Below, piece by piece: positions 1 through 12,545 of a stretch of 64,000 nt of DNA. The notes under the pieces were generated by a model. The model had not been told where the DNA came from. It saw nothing but the letters and a program-made list of their open reading frames with translations, and searched no databases. This stretch comes from Certhia americana. Lineage: Eukaryota; Chordata; Aves; Passeriformes; Certhiidae. The stretch covers positions 83,467,410 to 83,531,409 of the forward strand of contig CM031858.1 in assembly GCA_018697195.1 (NCBI GenBank), written 5' to 3'. Made by a program: the position numbers and the translations under genes. Each line of letters begins with the position of its first letter. The first letter of the stretch is position 1.

Positions 1-3000
1 GAAACCCCAGCTCTGCAGTGTTCACAGAGAGCTTTTTGTCAGTTGGTTATTTGTTTTTATTGCAAACTGAAGTCGTGAGGGACAGACTACAGTGAAATCA
101 CTATCTCTGAGCTGGCTATGAGATAACCAGAAATGCTTCAGCTAGGAAATAGAATTTTCTTTCTCCAGTATAAATTTCTATAGTTTGCTAAATAAATTAT
201 GAGCTACATTTTCCAACAGTTCCCAGACTCTTGCACAGCTCAGTCCTACACCAGGAAATTCATGAACTAGGAGCCAGTGTTCTCACAATGCATGTCAGTG
301 CCAAAACCCTTATTTATTTTACTGGGAACAGGAGGCCTTTTTCAGGTGACCTTTCTTGCTAGTAAGGAAAATATTTCTTCTAAGGCAAAAAACAAAAAAC
401 GTACTGTCCATATTTTTATGGTAACAACACTGAATAAATTGAATGTTGCAGTCCTTCAGTTTTGCCAAATTGTCATCTAAAGCAACAATTAGAATAAAAG
501 TCCACTTTGTTCTGCCAATTTCTGAAGGTATCATAGAGGTTAAATAACAAGTACCTAATGTTTCTGCTTTGGATGATGCTATAAAGGTAATTGAATAAAC
601 ACAGGAATATAAATCAAGGAAAGGTGCTAGGAAATTATGCCATCAGTTAGAAAAATGTGCCATACTTATACCTGATCTATCCTCTTACTTGCTGAAAGTA
701 GAAAAGAGAAAAGCATTTAGTATCTTGAGTAATCCAGGCACTGATTAATCGCATCCCGTAATGCTTTCTAATGTATCTTCTAGAAAACCTTATAAATCAT
801 ACGCAGGCCTTTTCTCTTTAAATGCTACTTTATCAATTCTCAATTGCTCAACTTTCAAAAAAAAGGAAGAAAATTAGGGTCTGAGCAGCTGGGATTTATT
901 TTCCTCCTCAGGGCCTGGATTTAGTTCAGTATTTAGGCACATGTACAGCCTGAAGCAGGTGCACAGTCCTATTAAAATGCGTGCTTAAGTACCTTTGTGA
1001 ATGATGACTATTTTTGGTCTTTCAAAACACAGCAACATTTGATGCATGTTAGAAAATCATCCCACTTGAAAAAGGTCACACAAAGAAACAAGGAAAGCAG
1101 TTGTTTTCATGAATATAATTTTGAGCTTGTGCTTCAAACCTGTGATACATGAAGTTTTACACAGCTTCACATTTCATTCTGGTGTCTGAGGGTGTGTCTC
1201 TTACAAATTTCTGTATGCAAATTGACTAGAAAGTTGTAGTTGTTCACCTTAATAAGCCCTAAATCATGGGAAAGCTGTGAAACTTATAAACTGAAGAAGA
1301 CAGTTGTGATTGTTCTACCTTATATTTCAAACCTGGAAAATTATTCAAGGTTGGGTCTATTTTTATCTTCTTGTGGGAAATATTTTGCAAAGCCTTCTTT
1401 AGGTAAAAGCTACTACAACTTTCATTTCTTTAATCATAGATTCACACAGGGTTTTGAAACAGACTTGGAGATACATGGTGATGGTGAAGAATGTTTTAAC
1501 ATTGGTAGCAAGCATGGTACAGCAAAATATTGATAATTACAGAGTTTTGCAAAAGCTGTCAATCTCGTTGAATAGAGAGGAAATTACTGCTTTTATTACG
1601 TATTCCTTTGGCCCACTTTTTAAAAGGATGTAGGAAATAAGGATGAGGGGTTATGTAAAATAGCAAGAGATAAATTCTTTAGCTGAGTCAGGAAATCAAG
1701 TTCAGTGCATCAACGACCATTAACCTCATCTCCCACCTGCTAATGAAAGCACAGCATTACATCTCAGTCAGTAAATGCAGGGTCAAAAATGCATCAACCA
1801 GCAAGCTGTCCTTCTGGAATACACTAGTAGAAATTTATTCTGAAAATATTCCAATGTTACGTATATTACTATTATAATATAAAATTATATTATGATTTTA
1901 TGTGTAGGTATCTTTTGATGTTCTCCTTAGTTTTTTACCCCAAAAAAATGTTAATTATGGAATTAGTCATAAATGAAACAAAATATTTGATCACTCGGTC
2001 TAGCTCATGTCAAGGGGAAAGACTGATAAAAAGAACCCAACTGTCTTTATAAATAGTCAGGAAGAATGAGAAGAAAACTTTAACCAAAGCAAGTTCATAT
2101 GTGTCATACAGTAGTTACTCTTTCCTAAAAGATTTTCAAAGATTTGTAGGATCCCTATCTTAAAATTCTGCCCTCATTTTCTAGCTAATGCATGCATGAT
2201 TTTCCAACTTCAGAGAAAAAAATCTTTTCTTCTTTTCCTACTAGGTTTATTCTGGGGCTTTGAAGACCAATAGGAAGTGGATTTAAAAGTGCTTTCTGGA
2301 GTTCAATTCCTTCAAATTGAATGGTCAGAATACTTGTCATACTTACAGAGCAGAACCAAAGGGTTCATTTCCTCCTGGGAGTATTCCTTGTGGGAGCAGC
2401 CCATCACACCATGGTTGTAGAGTTACTGGTACCTGGGTCAAGGTCACGCAATCCCCATAGTTTTCCAAGCCAGTCAGTTGCCTCTCCTGACGCAAAACCT
2501 TGGCAGTTTGGATAGTTTTAGTCACCACAGTGCAAAACCAGCATAGTACTACTGGTTTCCTTAGGATAAACAGGGTCTTTAAGCATGAGCAGGAAAGAGA
2601 GGAGAAAGGAAGGAAATGGGATTGTTCAGCACAGTTAAAGACCAAAGTGCAGCCTTTAAGCACATTTGTCCAAAGTAAACTTCTCTGTGATGTAACACTG
2701 CTTTTCTGCTAAGCTATTGTTGAAAGGATTTACATTTAATGGGAACAATGAATAATCCTCCTCGTTCTTCTCTCATTTTGTCAATGAGCTCATGTACTAT
2801 GTGGGATTTAAGGCTTATCACAAAATGCTAGAGGATCAGGGGACTGCAGGGATGAAGTCAAGTTCTGATGAAACTGGAAAACACAGACATTTTGAGACAA
2901 TAGACCTGGTCAGGTTACCAAGACTGAAGTCTGTCATGGCACACAGCACTGTGTCCAGCCTGCTCACAGCAAAACACACCACGTTGCTTATTATGTTGTG

Positions 3001-5026
3001 CCTAGGAGTGAGGTTGATGTCTGAAAGTGAGGTTGGAGAGAGGCTAATTCTTCTCCGTATTGAACTGGGATCGATCAAGTGTAGCACTTTATAAATCACT
3101 GGATGAACAACATAAAACACACAAGATACAAAAATTGCTTGTTTTCTTTTATGTCATGCTTTTTTCTAATAACTCTCTCCTGCTGAAATGTCTGCATATT
3201 TGAGAAGGTGAGGATTACAGGACACACATGGTGACTGTTTTCTCAATGGCTAGAGGTGACACCAGACAGGTCCTGTGAATGAATCATCTTCTAAAAAGTA
3301 TCCGATTAGTACTGTATGCCAGAAATAAATACACACAATAATGTTAAGTAACAAAGAAAGCTGCTGTGCTTTTTTCTCCAATATATTGTTCCAGATGCAA
3401 TATTAGTCAAAAGGACAGATTTCATTATTTTCCGAACCACCAGTTCAAGGACCCTGCACCCAACTGCAAGTAGTGTGCCATTCTCCCAGATGTATGGAAT
3501 ATGATTTTAATTGTATTTTCAATGCCTTTTTTCTTTTCCTCACGGACATTATGGTCACCTGTTTTTTATGTCCACATGTGTCCACATTGATTCTGTGGCA
3601 TAAGTCACGCACAACTAGATGCACAGAGGTCTGTTGGCATTATGGTAGAGAATCTGATATTTTGAAGGTCTCTGCCTCACATCTCATTTGATTATTCCAA
3701 GTAGTACCTTGCAGACAAATACCCTTGCCATAGCTGACATCCTGAATAGCAATTTTAACAGAGAGACAAAGGATTACGACTGCAGCAAGAAGCTGAACTT
3801 CAGACCCTTTCTTTTTTATCTGACATTATCTGTGAACACAAAATTCCACTTTAAAAAATCCAAATAAAATGAAGCAGTCTTCCTCGTAAATCTTCCCATC
3901 ACGGAGATGGACTCATTGATCAGGGCAATAGAGAACTTTGTGACAACAGTAGCCCACAGGGTTTCCTTCTTTTTACAGCATCAGCATTCCTCTACCCCAC
4001 ATCACAAAATCAACCTCTCTCCTGCTGAGCATCAACACTGTGACTGATTTGTTGAACATAGCAGAAATAGAGGAAGAAGTAAGAAAAACTAAAACTGAGA
4101 AGATAGGATGAGAAATTTCAATATGCTCAGCCCTATTCCCTTACAAAAGAACTAGAAGAAAAATTAGCAATAAAAGTTAAGCCACTCTAGAAGGAAAATA
4201 AAGTTGTTATGAACAAATGTTGAAAACCATCAGGTCTTTGATATAAAAATTATAAGACTTACTATGAAAAATGTTTTTCCAAAAGATATTTAGGTTTCTG
4301 CAAACAGAATAGCCTGAAAATCATTCTCATAACAAATGAAAATTTTATAGTGTAACTTGTATTTACTTATTAAATTCCTTCATAAATTTAAAACTCTTTC
4401 TGTGTATTTTCTGTATGGATTTTTTCCTCTAAATTACAAATGCAATTATAATATCATAAGCACTAGAAAATATTTTATGCTTCACCTGAAATATATGCAA
4501 TATGCTCTGTTCAAAATTTTTTTTTCCTGTGCTCACACATTTAATCACAAGAACCACACTTGAAAACATCCTCAAGGGTAGTAAAAACATTGCTACATTG
4601 AAAAAAATATTCTTCACCGAGTGTACAGAATTTATTGAAACAAACATCAGACAGAAAGCAAGACTGCAAACTCAACAGTACTCTGATTTAGAAAATCAAT
4701 AGAAAAATAAGGTGAAAGACATATCAAACTGTAAAATGATAACAGACAAAAATATGAAAATATGGGTGAGAACGTAGAGAAAAACTCACAGCAAGTCCAT
4801 AAAAAATCTGAGCAAGTACACAACTACAAGTGATACAACAATCTTCATCACAAAGGGTTTATCCCTGGATGAATTTTTTTAAGAAATGTGTATTATTAGA
4901 AAATTCAACCATCTCAAGGAGAAAGAACATGCTAAGAGTATTAGAAAAAATAACCTGAATGGGTAAGTCCTCAGAAAAAGCATTGCACTTTTGACAGAAA
5001 ATGAAAATTTTCTGCAGAAAATATTG
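1..5026. other. Intergenic DNA, no gene recognised
   Basis: This stretch is AT-rich and unique in appearance. Short open frames occur on both strands (the longest are about 100 codons, near 2343-2663 and 2792-3094), but they overlap each other on opposite strands and show no domain, signal or family pattern, so I treat them as chance. A small AT hairpin (8-bp arms, 4-base loop) lies at 1874-1893. I see no repeat family here. Confidence 0.6.
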
Positions 5027-5115
5027 CAGAATCACAGAATGGTTTGGGTTCAAAAGGACCTTAAAGGTCTTAATTCCAACCTCCCTGCCACTGGCAGGGT
5101 TGCCTACCACTAGAA
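5027..5115 (-). mobile_element. CR1 LINE, 3' end fragment
   Basis: The + strand reads as the reverse complement of an avian CR1 3' end. It opens with 'AGAATCACAGAATGG', the complement of the CR1 terminal ATTCTRTG repeat, followed by a GGTTTGGGTT...AAGGACCTTAAAGGTC block, 'TTCCAACCTCCCTGCCA' and 'GGCAGGGTTGCCTACCACTAGA'. This order is typical of the last hundred bases of CR1 elements in birds. The fragment is strongly 5' truncated, as usual for CR1, and contains no coding sequence. Its divergence from what I recall of the consensus is moderate. Confidence 0.9.
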
Positions 5116-8100
5116 TATTGCATAAATCCATACTCTTTGAATGGGAAAGTACATGAACTTAGTCATTTTATTTACATTTATTCTAAAAGACAGAATGAAC
5201 TCTGCAATACATGACAGGAGAGATGTTATATGGCATATGTTAGATTACATAAAATAGTAAACAGATATTTTTTATAACCATAAGCAGCCTTAGTTTTCAG
5301 ACAGTGGTCTAAAAGTTTAAAAGTCACCGAGGTACCACCCACTGTGCAGAATGAGGAGCAACAAAGCAATTCCTCTGTTAAAATTTTCCTTTAACCTGAG
5401 ACGCTGTAGAGCAGAGCCAGAATCCTACAAATGACTTTGGAGAAGGCAAGCTGACACTATCCCATGCAGGAGAGTAAGTTACTGAAGCTGTCAGGATGAT
5501 GTGAAACACTCAGAAGTCACAAGATCCATCCCAAAGAAGACTGTGAGGATTCAGTAGAACATACAAGTGTTTGTCACCTGAACATCTCTAAGGAAAGTCA
5601 CATCTGGAGTCCTTCAATCCCAGCTGAGGAATTGCCAAGCAAACGTATGTTGATAAACATCAAGAAGAACAAGGTTTAATTGGAAAGTCTGCATTTGCTG
5701 GTGCTCCAGTCCAAGACAATTTTTGAAAGTCATCTCTCAGCTGTAGTGTTAAATATCTCCTAATACATACCTGGCCTATTCATAAAGCAGCTTTTCAACA
5801 GTTCTGTATACTATCAGTTTTCCTAAATTGACACAATCCCCTAGCAGTGACACAGGAGTAAATGTTCAGGACACAGAAGTAAATGTTAGATTATCTGTGT
5901 GTAGGTGTAAATGCTAGACTAAATGTGTAATTATCTCACTAGCTTACACTTTATCTGAAACATTCCTACAATCATATGGATTACAGACAACCTTTGAAGT
6001 TATGCCTGACCATAGGTTTTGAGCCAACTTTTTCAGCTGTCTATTGTATATGAGTAATTTTGTAATCTTTAACAATTCCTGAATTGTTAAAATAAGGAGA
6101 AAAATCACAGATTTCTATTACTGCATTTGGTAGGCATTTCATACAAGCAATGCCAATGAATTTTTTGTATATTCTATTTCCACTAATTATTCTGCACGGC
6201 GTGATCTTCTTAATCTGATAGTTTGTTTATGCTCCTATTAGAGAGATTGAAATACCTTAAGCAGGAGAACAACAAATATTGAATGACAAGTATCAGAAAA
6301 TTTTCTTCTTCAACATCAAATTTATTGGATGAAAAATTATTTGCGCTATTAACCTTGAAAAATTCTGGACTTAGCAAGGCAAAATCACTGCATGTTATCT
6401 GAACACATTTTAAAGGAATTTAAAAAAAAAAATATTGAAAAACTCATGTCAAATATAAGGTATTTTGTTGTAGACCTTATAGCAATCAATGCTGCTGACT
6501 GAGGGTATCTAAATAAGTGGAAGCACTTATGTGACTATTCAGATCTAGTAAACTCAATTTCATTTCATTTTAATCATGGTTCATTCTTTATAATCATTCC
6601 ATTTTTTCACATCAAAGAATAAGATGAATGAACATCTTGACATGTCTATCCCTGTTCTTTGTTGCAAGCTTTGCAATCACTCAGTCTGTACCTGTACTTA
6701 TATCACTTAATTGATATCATAAAAAGGGGCAGTTTTGGTCTCTGTGTTGTACTATTTGGCTCTGTTTACCCCAAAGAGGAGAGAAGAGACAGGGATAAGA
6801 CATGAATTCCAGTCCCATCATGTGCACAGAAAGAGCCTCATATAGAAAATCTCAGAAAAATCTAGTGACAGTAAGGAGTAGGATATGCACAAGACTGAGG
6901 CAGGCATTTGTTCAAAATTCTCCTTTGCCACTTGGTCACAAAATAGTTTGGCAAATTCACTTCCTTGGAAGGAGTTTATCTGGTTTAGACAAATAACACA
7001 GATTGTATGATACAGTCTTATGCTATAAGGAAAGAAAAAGAGTCAAGATATCAGAAAAAAGCATCCTCAGCAGATGAAAATTATGGTGACAGTTGCTCTG
7101 ATGGGTGAATTTGCCTTAACAGTCCTAGCCACTCTGTAGTCACTCACTCAGTGTGTGAGTTTGCCCCTGTGATAGCTGAAGCTGCTGTTTTGCCAGCTTC
7201 TTAACCTCTAAAAGATAACTGAACTTTGATGCTGATGGAAATAAATCCAGTTTGTAAAATTCTATTGTATCATTTGGGTTGAAAGATGCTATATACATAT
7301 GATTTTCTTAAATAAATGTACTGTAAAATATGGGACACCTGAAATTTACAACTATTTAAGAGGTTTCAATTATTGTATTTTATACAGTCACTTTGACAAT
7401 TTGGATGCTACAAAACTTAGTAGTCCCAGAGCAATGCAAACCCAGAGGGAGAGAAAATTATAGGCTGTGATTTTTTCTTTCTGTTTCAGGATATGGCTCA
7501 CCAAGACCCACATTAAAAACAAAATGGCTTTTTCATTGGTCAGTCATTTGAGGAAATAATAGCAATTAAATGGCACATTGATTTTCAAATTTCCTTCTTC
7601 CAGACTTAAGTGTATTTTCTTCAGGAACTAACATTGAAATATTGTTACTTTACAGCCACTTCTAGCTATGGCACAGTACTTCACAAAACCTGCTTGCACA
7701 GCATCACATGAGGTGGAGCCCAGCAAATTAAACTTACCTCATATTCCCTTTAAGAAAATAAAGTAGTGAGGGGTGAGATGCTAGGTAGCTTGAAAGTGGT
7801 ATTGAAAATCTGTTGGAACAGATCTTCTAAACAATGCTGAGCACTAGACTTAAGTTTTTCTTTCCGGTAGAAAGCAAGTAACTTTATAGACTCTGCCTGG
7901 ATTAACCATAAGGCCAGAAGAAAAACTGACTTTATGGAAGAAAAATTCAGTAGAATTCACAGTCTCTGACAGCACCCACCTCAGACATTTAGGGAAGAGT
8001 ATAAAATTAAGCAAACTACATACTGGTATTCTCCCAGCCTCCAGCAACTTGCAGCTCATACTTGAGCCAAAGGTGGTATCTTTATATTTAATAGTTCTCA

Positions 8101-8702
8101 GTCGATTTTTTTCATGAACTTAAAGATTCAATTTGGAACCATATAAATATTAGTAGCCACAGAATTCTGCAATAAGCAGATTAGTTAGCTAATCCATGCA
8201 TTAAATCTTTAGGGAAAAGATGGACTTTAAATGTGAAGTTTCACTTCACGCAAATGAAATATAAAATCTTAGAGAAAAGGTTTAAGGTCCATTTATAGGC
8301 AGAAAAGGTACTTCAAAACATAATCCTTTTTATTATATTTTCTCAAATTAGTTTGGACCATAAGAAAAAACTGATAAACTGTATATACATCACAAAGAAT
8401 AAACTAAATATATTGTTCAGCTCAAACTGGCTAATAAGAATACTTAATTCCATCTAAGGAATCCATTTTTTTGTGTCTCAAAGAATTCTTTTTTTCTTCT
8501 CTTTGGGACAATATTTAGAGACAAGGAATACAATGTTGAATTTTAAAAGGAATGCAATTATTAGCAAGTTTCCAGATTCATTTTAATTATGTTGGTTGCT
8601 CTAACTGCAAACACGTCTTTCATGACATGTTTTTTGGGAATTTAAAATATAAAATAAAAATCTAAAGCCATTTTGTGTCTTTTGTTTTTTTTATGATTGC
8701 AC
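5116..8702. other. Intergenic DNA, no gene recognised
   Basis: AT-rich unique sequence. Apart from the short tandem repeat near 5849-5890 I see no element, RNA gene or plausible exon. The only frames are 60-70 codons long and featureless. Confidence 0.55.
5849..5890. repeat. 21-bp tandem duplication
   Basis: Two adjacent 21-base units share GACACAGRAGTAAATGTT and differ at only a few positions. A third, more diverged and partial unit (GGTGTAAATGCTAGA) follows around 5904-5918. This is a minor local minisatellite with no coding meaning. Confidence 0.8.
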
Positions 8703-8876
8703 TGTGTTTGTATAAGAAGGTTTTGGTAGTGGAGGGCTACAGGGTGGCTTTCTGAGAGAAGCTGCTAGAAACTTCCCCCTTGTCCAACAGAGCAAATGCC
8801 AGACAGTTCCAAGGTGGACCCACCACTGACCCACGCCAAACCCATCAGCAATGGTGGTAGCATTTCTGGGATCATG

Positions 8877-8885
8877 TATTTAAAA
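8877..8885 (+). promoter_or_regulatory. TATA-like box of the LTR
   Basis: TATTTAAAA lies about 175 bases into the LTR, where the U3 promoter box of this type of LTR is expected. If active, transcription would start about 25-30 bases downstream, near 8910. That is inferred from spacing only. Confidence 0.55.
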
Positions 8886-9072
8886 AGGAGGGGGAAAACA
8901 CTGTGCAGCTGCATCTAGAGAGAGGAGTGAGAACATGTGAGAGAAACAACTCTGCAGACACCAAGGTCAGTGAAGAAGGGGAAGAACATGCCGCAAGAAC
9001 CAGAGCACATTCCTGTGCAGCCCAAAGTGAAAACCATGGTGAGGCAGCTGTGCCCCTGCAGCCCAAGGAGGA

Positions 9073-9320
9073 CCATGGTGGAGCAGAGATCTGCCTGTGT
9101 CATGGAGGAGCCCACACTGGAGAAGGTGGATGCCTGAAGAAAGATGTGACTCCATGGGAAGCGTGAGTTGGAGCAGACTCATGGCAAGATCTGTAGACCA
9201 GGGAGTAGCCTACGCTGGAGCAGGTTTGCTGGCAGGACTTGTCACCCCACAGGGACCTACGCTGGGGAAGCCTTTTCCTGAAGGACTGCATCCTATGGAA
9301 GACACCCCACCTGGAACAGA
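9073..9320 (+). repeat. Degenerate internal repeat within the LTR
   Basis: A motif close to CCTACGCTGGAGCAGG recurs at about 9073, 9112, 9163, 9209, 9256 and 9307, roughly every 40-55 bases. The spacer often carries CTGAAG or GCAGGACTTG-like text. The units are diverged from each other. This looks like an old minisatellite expansion within the R region of the LTR, and it explains the run of overlapping open frames on both strands. Confidence 0.7.
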
Positions 9321-9540
9321 GGAGGATTTGAGAAGTCCTCCCACTGAGGAGGAAGATGCATCAGAGACAATCTGTGATGAACTAACTGCAGCCCCCATCT
9401 ACCATTCCCTTGTACCATTTGGGGGAAGGAAGGAGAGCAAATAGAGAGTAAAGTTGAGCCCAGGAAGAAGTTAGGGGAGGGGCAAAGATCTTTTTAAGAT
9501 TTAGTTTTATTTCTCATGATCTTTCTCTGATTTGATTAGT

Positions 9541-9546
9541 AATAAA
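9541..9546 (+). terminator. Poly(A) signal of the LTR
   Basis: AATAAA sits upstream of a T- and GT-rich stretch (9565-9600), in the position expected for the R/U5 boundary of the LTR. Together with the TATA-like box, it implies an R region of about 650 bases. Confidence 0.6.
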
Positions 9547-10027
9547 TTAAACCAATCTCCCAAGTCAAGTCTTTTTTGATTGTGGTAGTGCCTGGTGATT
9601 GATCTCTGCTCTTAGCTTAACCCACGAGCCTTTTGTTCTATTTTCTCTCCCCTGCCAAAGTGAGGAATGGAATGATAGAGCAGCTTTGGTGGGCACCTGG
9701 CATTCACCCAGGGTCAACCCACCACGGTGATAAAACAAAATTTAACTTTCATTGATAAAAGTGAAATATGATCTCCAGGTTATAAAGAGCAGTTTCCAAC
9801 TCATTTGCTTTTTATGTGGAGCACCCCTGATCTCAGTTCAGTTGAAATGCAGTCATAATTTACAGACTTGTGGTGGAGACACATCTCTACTTTTTCAGCA
9901 GCCAAGGTTGCCATGTTACCAGGTTTTGATACAGGTGCACTCTTGATGGCCTACTTTGGGATATTTGCTGCCACTGTCCGTAGACAGCTCAGATGATTAA
10001 AGGAAAGCTACTGGGTGTGAGCTATCA

Positions 10028-11012
10028 GAAATAATAGAAGCATTAGGGTTGGAAAAGACCTGCAAGATCATCAAGTCCAACCTTTGACCAAACTTCACCA
10101 TGTCAACTAAACCATACCACTAAGTGCCATATCAATCTTCCTTGTACATTTCCAGGCATAGTGATGCTATCACTTCCTGGGACAGCTTATTTCAATGCTT
10201 AACCACCTGTTAAGTGAAGAAATTTTTCCTGATATCCAACCTGAACCTCTTCTAGCACAGCTTAAGTCCATTTCTTCTTGTCATGTTGTTCAATGTCTTT
10301 CTTGTGCTGAGGGCCCCAAAATGAACACAGGATTAGAGATGCAGCCTCACCACTGCCAAGTACAAGGGGACAATCCTGGCCCTACTCCTGCTGGCCACAC
10401 TATTCCTGATGCAAGCCAGAATGCCACTGAACTTCTTTGCCACCTGGGCACATGCTGGCTCAAGCTCAGCTGCTGTTGATCAGAACCTCCAGGTCCTTCT
10501 CCTGTGCCACTTTCTGGCCACCCTTTCCCCAGCCTGTGGTGCTGTAACTGAAATGCAGAACCTGGCACTTACCCTTGTTGAACTTCTTTCAATTGGCCTC
10601 TGCCCCATTGATCCAGTCTGTCCTGGTCTCTCTCTCTGCAGAGCTTTTCTAACCTCCAGCAGCTCAACAATTCCTCCTCATCTCAGGGCTCAGCCTTGAG
10701 GAACCCCACTAGTAAGCAGATACAACAATGTGCTATCATTCATCCTCACTCTTCAGACCCAGCCATCCAGTCATTTTTTAACACAGCAGAAAGCACACCT
10801 GGCCAAGCTGTGGACTCACAGGTTCTCTGGGAGAATGCTGTGAGAGACAGTATCAAAGGCTTTTCTGAAACTCATGAAGACTACATCCACAACCTTTCCC
10901 TCATCCACTAGGGCAGGTCACTTGGTCATAAAAAAATGATAAGGTAGGTCAAGTGGGATCACCTGCCTTTACTAACCCCATGTATGCTGGCCTCAATCCC
11001 CTGCTTGTTCTG
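10028..11012 (-). mobile_element. CR1 LINE fragment, 3' end plus part of reverse transcriptase
   Basis: About 1 kb of antisense CR1. It starts at the 3' end ('TTAGGGTTGGAAAAGACC', then 'ATCATCAAGTCCAACC'). It runs through the block reading GCCCCAAAATGAACACAGGA and the 'GCCACCTGGGCACATGCTGG' and 'CCAGGTCCTTCTCCTG' blocks. It reaches reverse-transcriptase coding sequence, which appears on the + strand as 'GTATCAAAGGCTTTTCTGAA' and 'CCCTCATCCACTAGGGCAGG' (complement of the palm-domain SKAFD-type region). It is a pseudogene: the frame is broken many times, and a block appears to be missing near 10685, where the text jumps from 'AGCAGCTCAACAATTCC' to 'CTCAGCCTTGAGGAACC'. The 5' part of the element is absent. 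The short + strand frames here are shadows. Confidence 0.95.
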
Positions 11013-12489
11013 TAAACCAGGTCTTTCATATGTCCTTAGTGAAGAAAAATGCATTTTTAAATTTGAAGTTAGATAGGAGAAAATAAAAGAGACGCAAATA
11101 AAATTAAAAAGAAGCATCTTCATAGTCAGAAATTCAAGTCTGAAATCATTAGTTGTGTTTTCTCTCCCATGAGAGAGGAGAAAAACATAGTTATCATCAA
11201 TAAACACAATGGTAAATCCAAGTAATTATACAGTACTCTTCATCTGAAGACCCTGAGCAGTTAATAATCACTGATTAATTAAGCCTTGCAGCATTTCTGG
11301 AAGGGATATGCAACTTGAATAATATATTTCTCAGGAGACCCAAATTGTAAGCTTTTTGTGTGACCCACAGATTAACTGGAAAATTCTGGATCAAATATAT
11401 CTCAAGACCTGAGATGTTAATGTATTTTTAAACTCAACCTCAGTGAAATAGTCGCACTATTTCATCTGCTCCATCTGCTCCACGGAGGCAGAGGAAACAG
11501 ACCACAAACAAGGATGTGTGATTATAGCAACTGCAAAAAAATGGAGAAGGGCAGCGATGGGTATTTAGAGTAGATTACACTTTACTTCACATGCATAAGA
11601 TTTCATTTGAGGTTTGGTTATCAGGTGTGTTCTCCCAGATAATTTCTTATCAAGCAAAGCAGGCTTGTAAAAAAATTGTACAGTGATTATACATGTCCCA
11701 CTTTCAGTAACGCCTTCTTCCACAGACAGAAGGCCTGACACAGCTACTTTATACCTAAGGGCCACAAGTTTTTCTACAGGTAGCATGTTTGCTGTACCAA
11801 AGGCCCAGGCTGGTGTAGAGTCTGATGTCACTCATACAGTAATCTAGAACAACTTTGTTAAAGTCATTCAGTGGGCTCAGTCCAGCACATATGAAGACTT
11901 GTCCAAATGTAAAGCTGATACTATGAAATAATAATGGCTTCTGTGTGAGAGAGAGGAGCAGAAAAAATATGAAATTCTGTGGCCTTAATACCATTGAATG
12001 CACTTTGTGATGACCATTTGGCAGCCAGATTTTTTCCTTTCAGATACATCGAAAGCACAAACATACCTTTAAGGTTCCTTCAGTCTTTTGATAAATATAA
12101 ATTCTACTGCTGAGTTCTAAAATATTTTCTTATCATTTACAGTATTTAAAGAACTATAAATCCAAAAGTGTACAGAGACATGACTTAAAATATTTTCTAT
12201 TGTTGGAATTTTAATTAGATGATCAGTTTATAGTATTGATATATACAAATTTGAATCCCTTTCTCAGTCCAGAGAACAAAATGGAAAAATAAACCATAAT
12301 GGGAAATTGAAGGAGTGAACTGAATTCTTCACAATCTAGATATATGGGATTTAAATGGGATCTTCTCAAAGTTAGCAGAAGAAAATAATATGCTTCTCAT
12401 TTAACATCGGGTTCTCACTAAACCTATTAACCTATAGAAAGTTTTTGTATTTTGAGGAAGTGGTTGAAAGTCCCATGGTAATTAGAAGT

Positions 12490-12545
12490 GAAAACAAAAC
12501 AAACAAACAAACAAACAAAAAAGAAAAAAAAAAAAACAAAAAAGA
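12490..12545. repeat. (CAAA)n and poly(A) low-complexity tract
   Basis: About six CAAA units run into A-rich sequence interrupted by G and C. This is a simple sequence repeat. Confidence 0.9.

Larger units (their letters stand above)
8703..9726 (+). mobile_element. Solo LTR of an avian endogenous retrovirus (ERVL-like)
   Basis: About 1.02 kb begins TGTGTTTG and ends ...GGGTCAACCCACCACG, where the expected terminal CA has become CG. The U3-like part carries 'TTTTGGTAGTGGAGGG' and ends in a TATA-like box at 8877-8885. A long R-like part with degenerate internal repeats follows, then AATAAA at 9541-9546, then a U5-like tail with 'CCCACGAGCCTTTTGTT' and 'GGTGGGCACCTGGCATTCA'. The order and wording match an LTR family I recognise from bird genomes. 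The ERVL assignment is a recollection, not a search result. No gag, pol or env sequence, primer binding site or polypurine tract flanks it, so it is a solo LTR left by recombination between two LTRs. I see no clear target-site duplication (left flank TGCAC, right flank GTGAT). Open frames inside it, including one of 115 codons at 9097-9444, are LTR sequence and not genes. Confidence 0.88.

Noticed and set aside
9097..9444. 115-codon open frame
   Set aside because: It lies entirely inside the LTR at 8703-9726, and its length comes from the degenerate internal repeat units.
10195..10911. Sense-strand frames of 71-96 codons
   Set aside because: They are shadows on the opposite strand of the antisense CR1 at 10028-11012.
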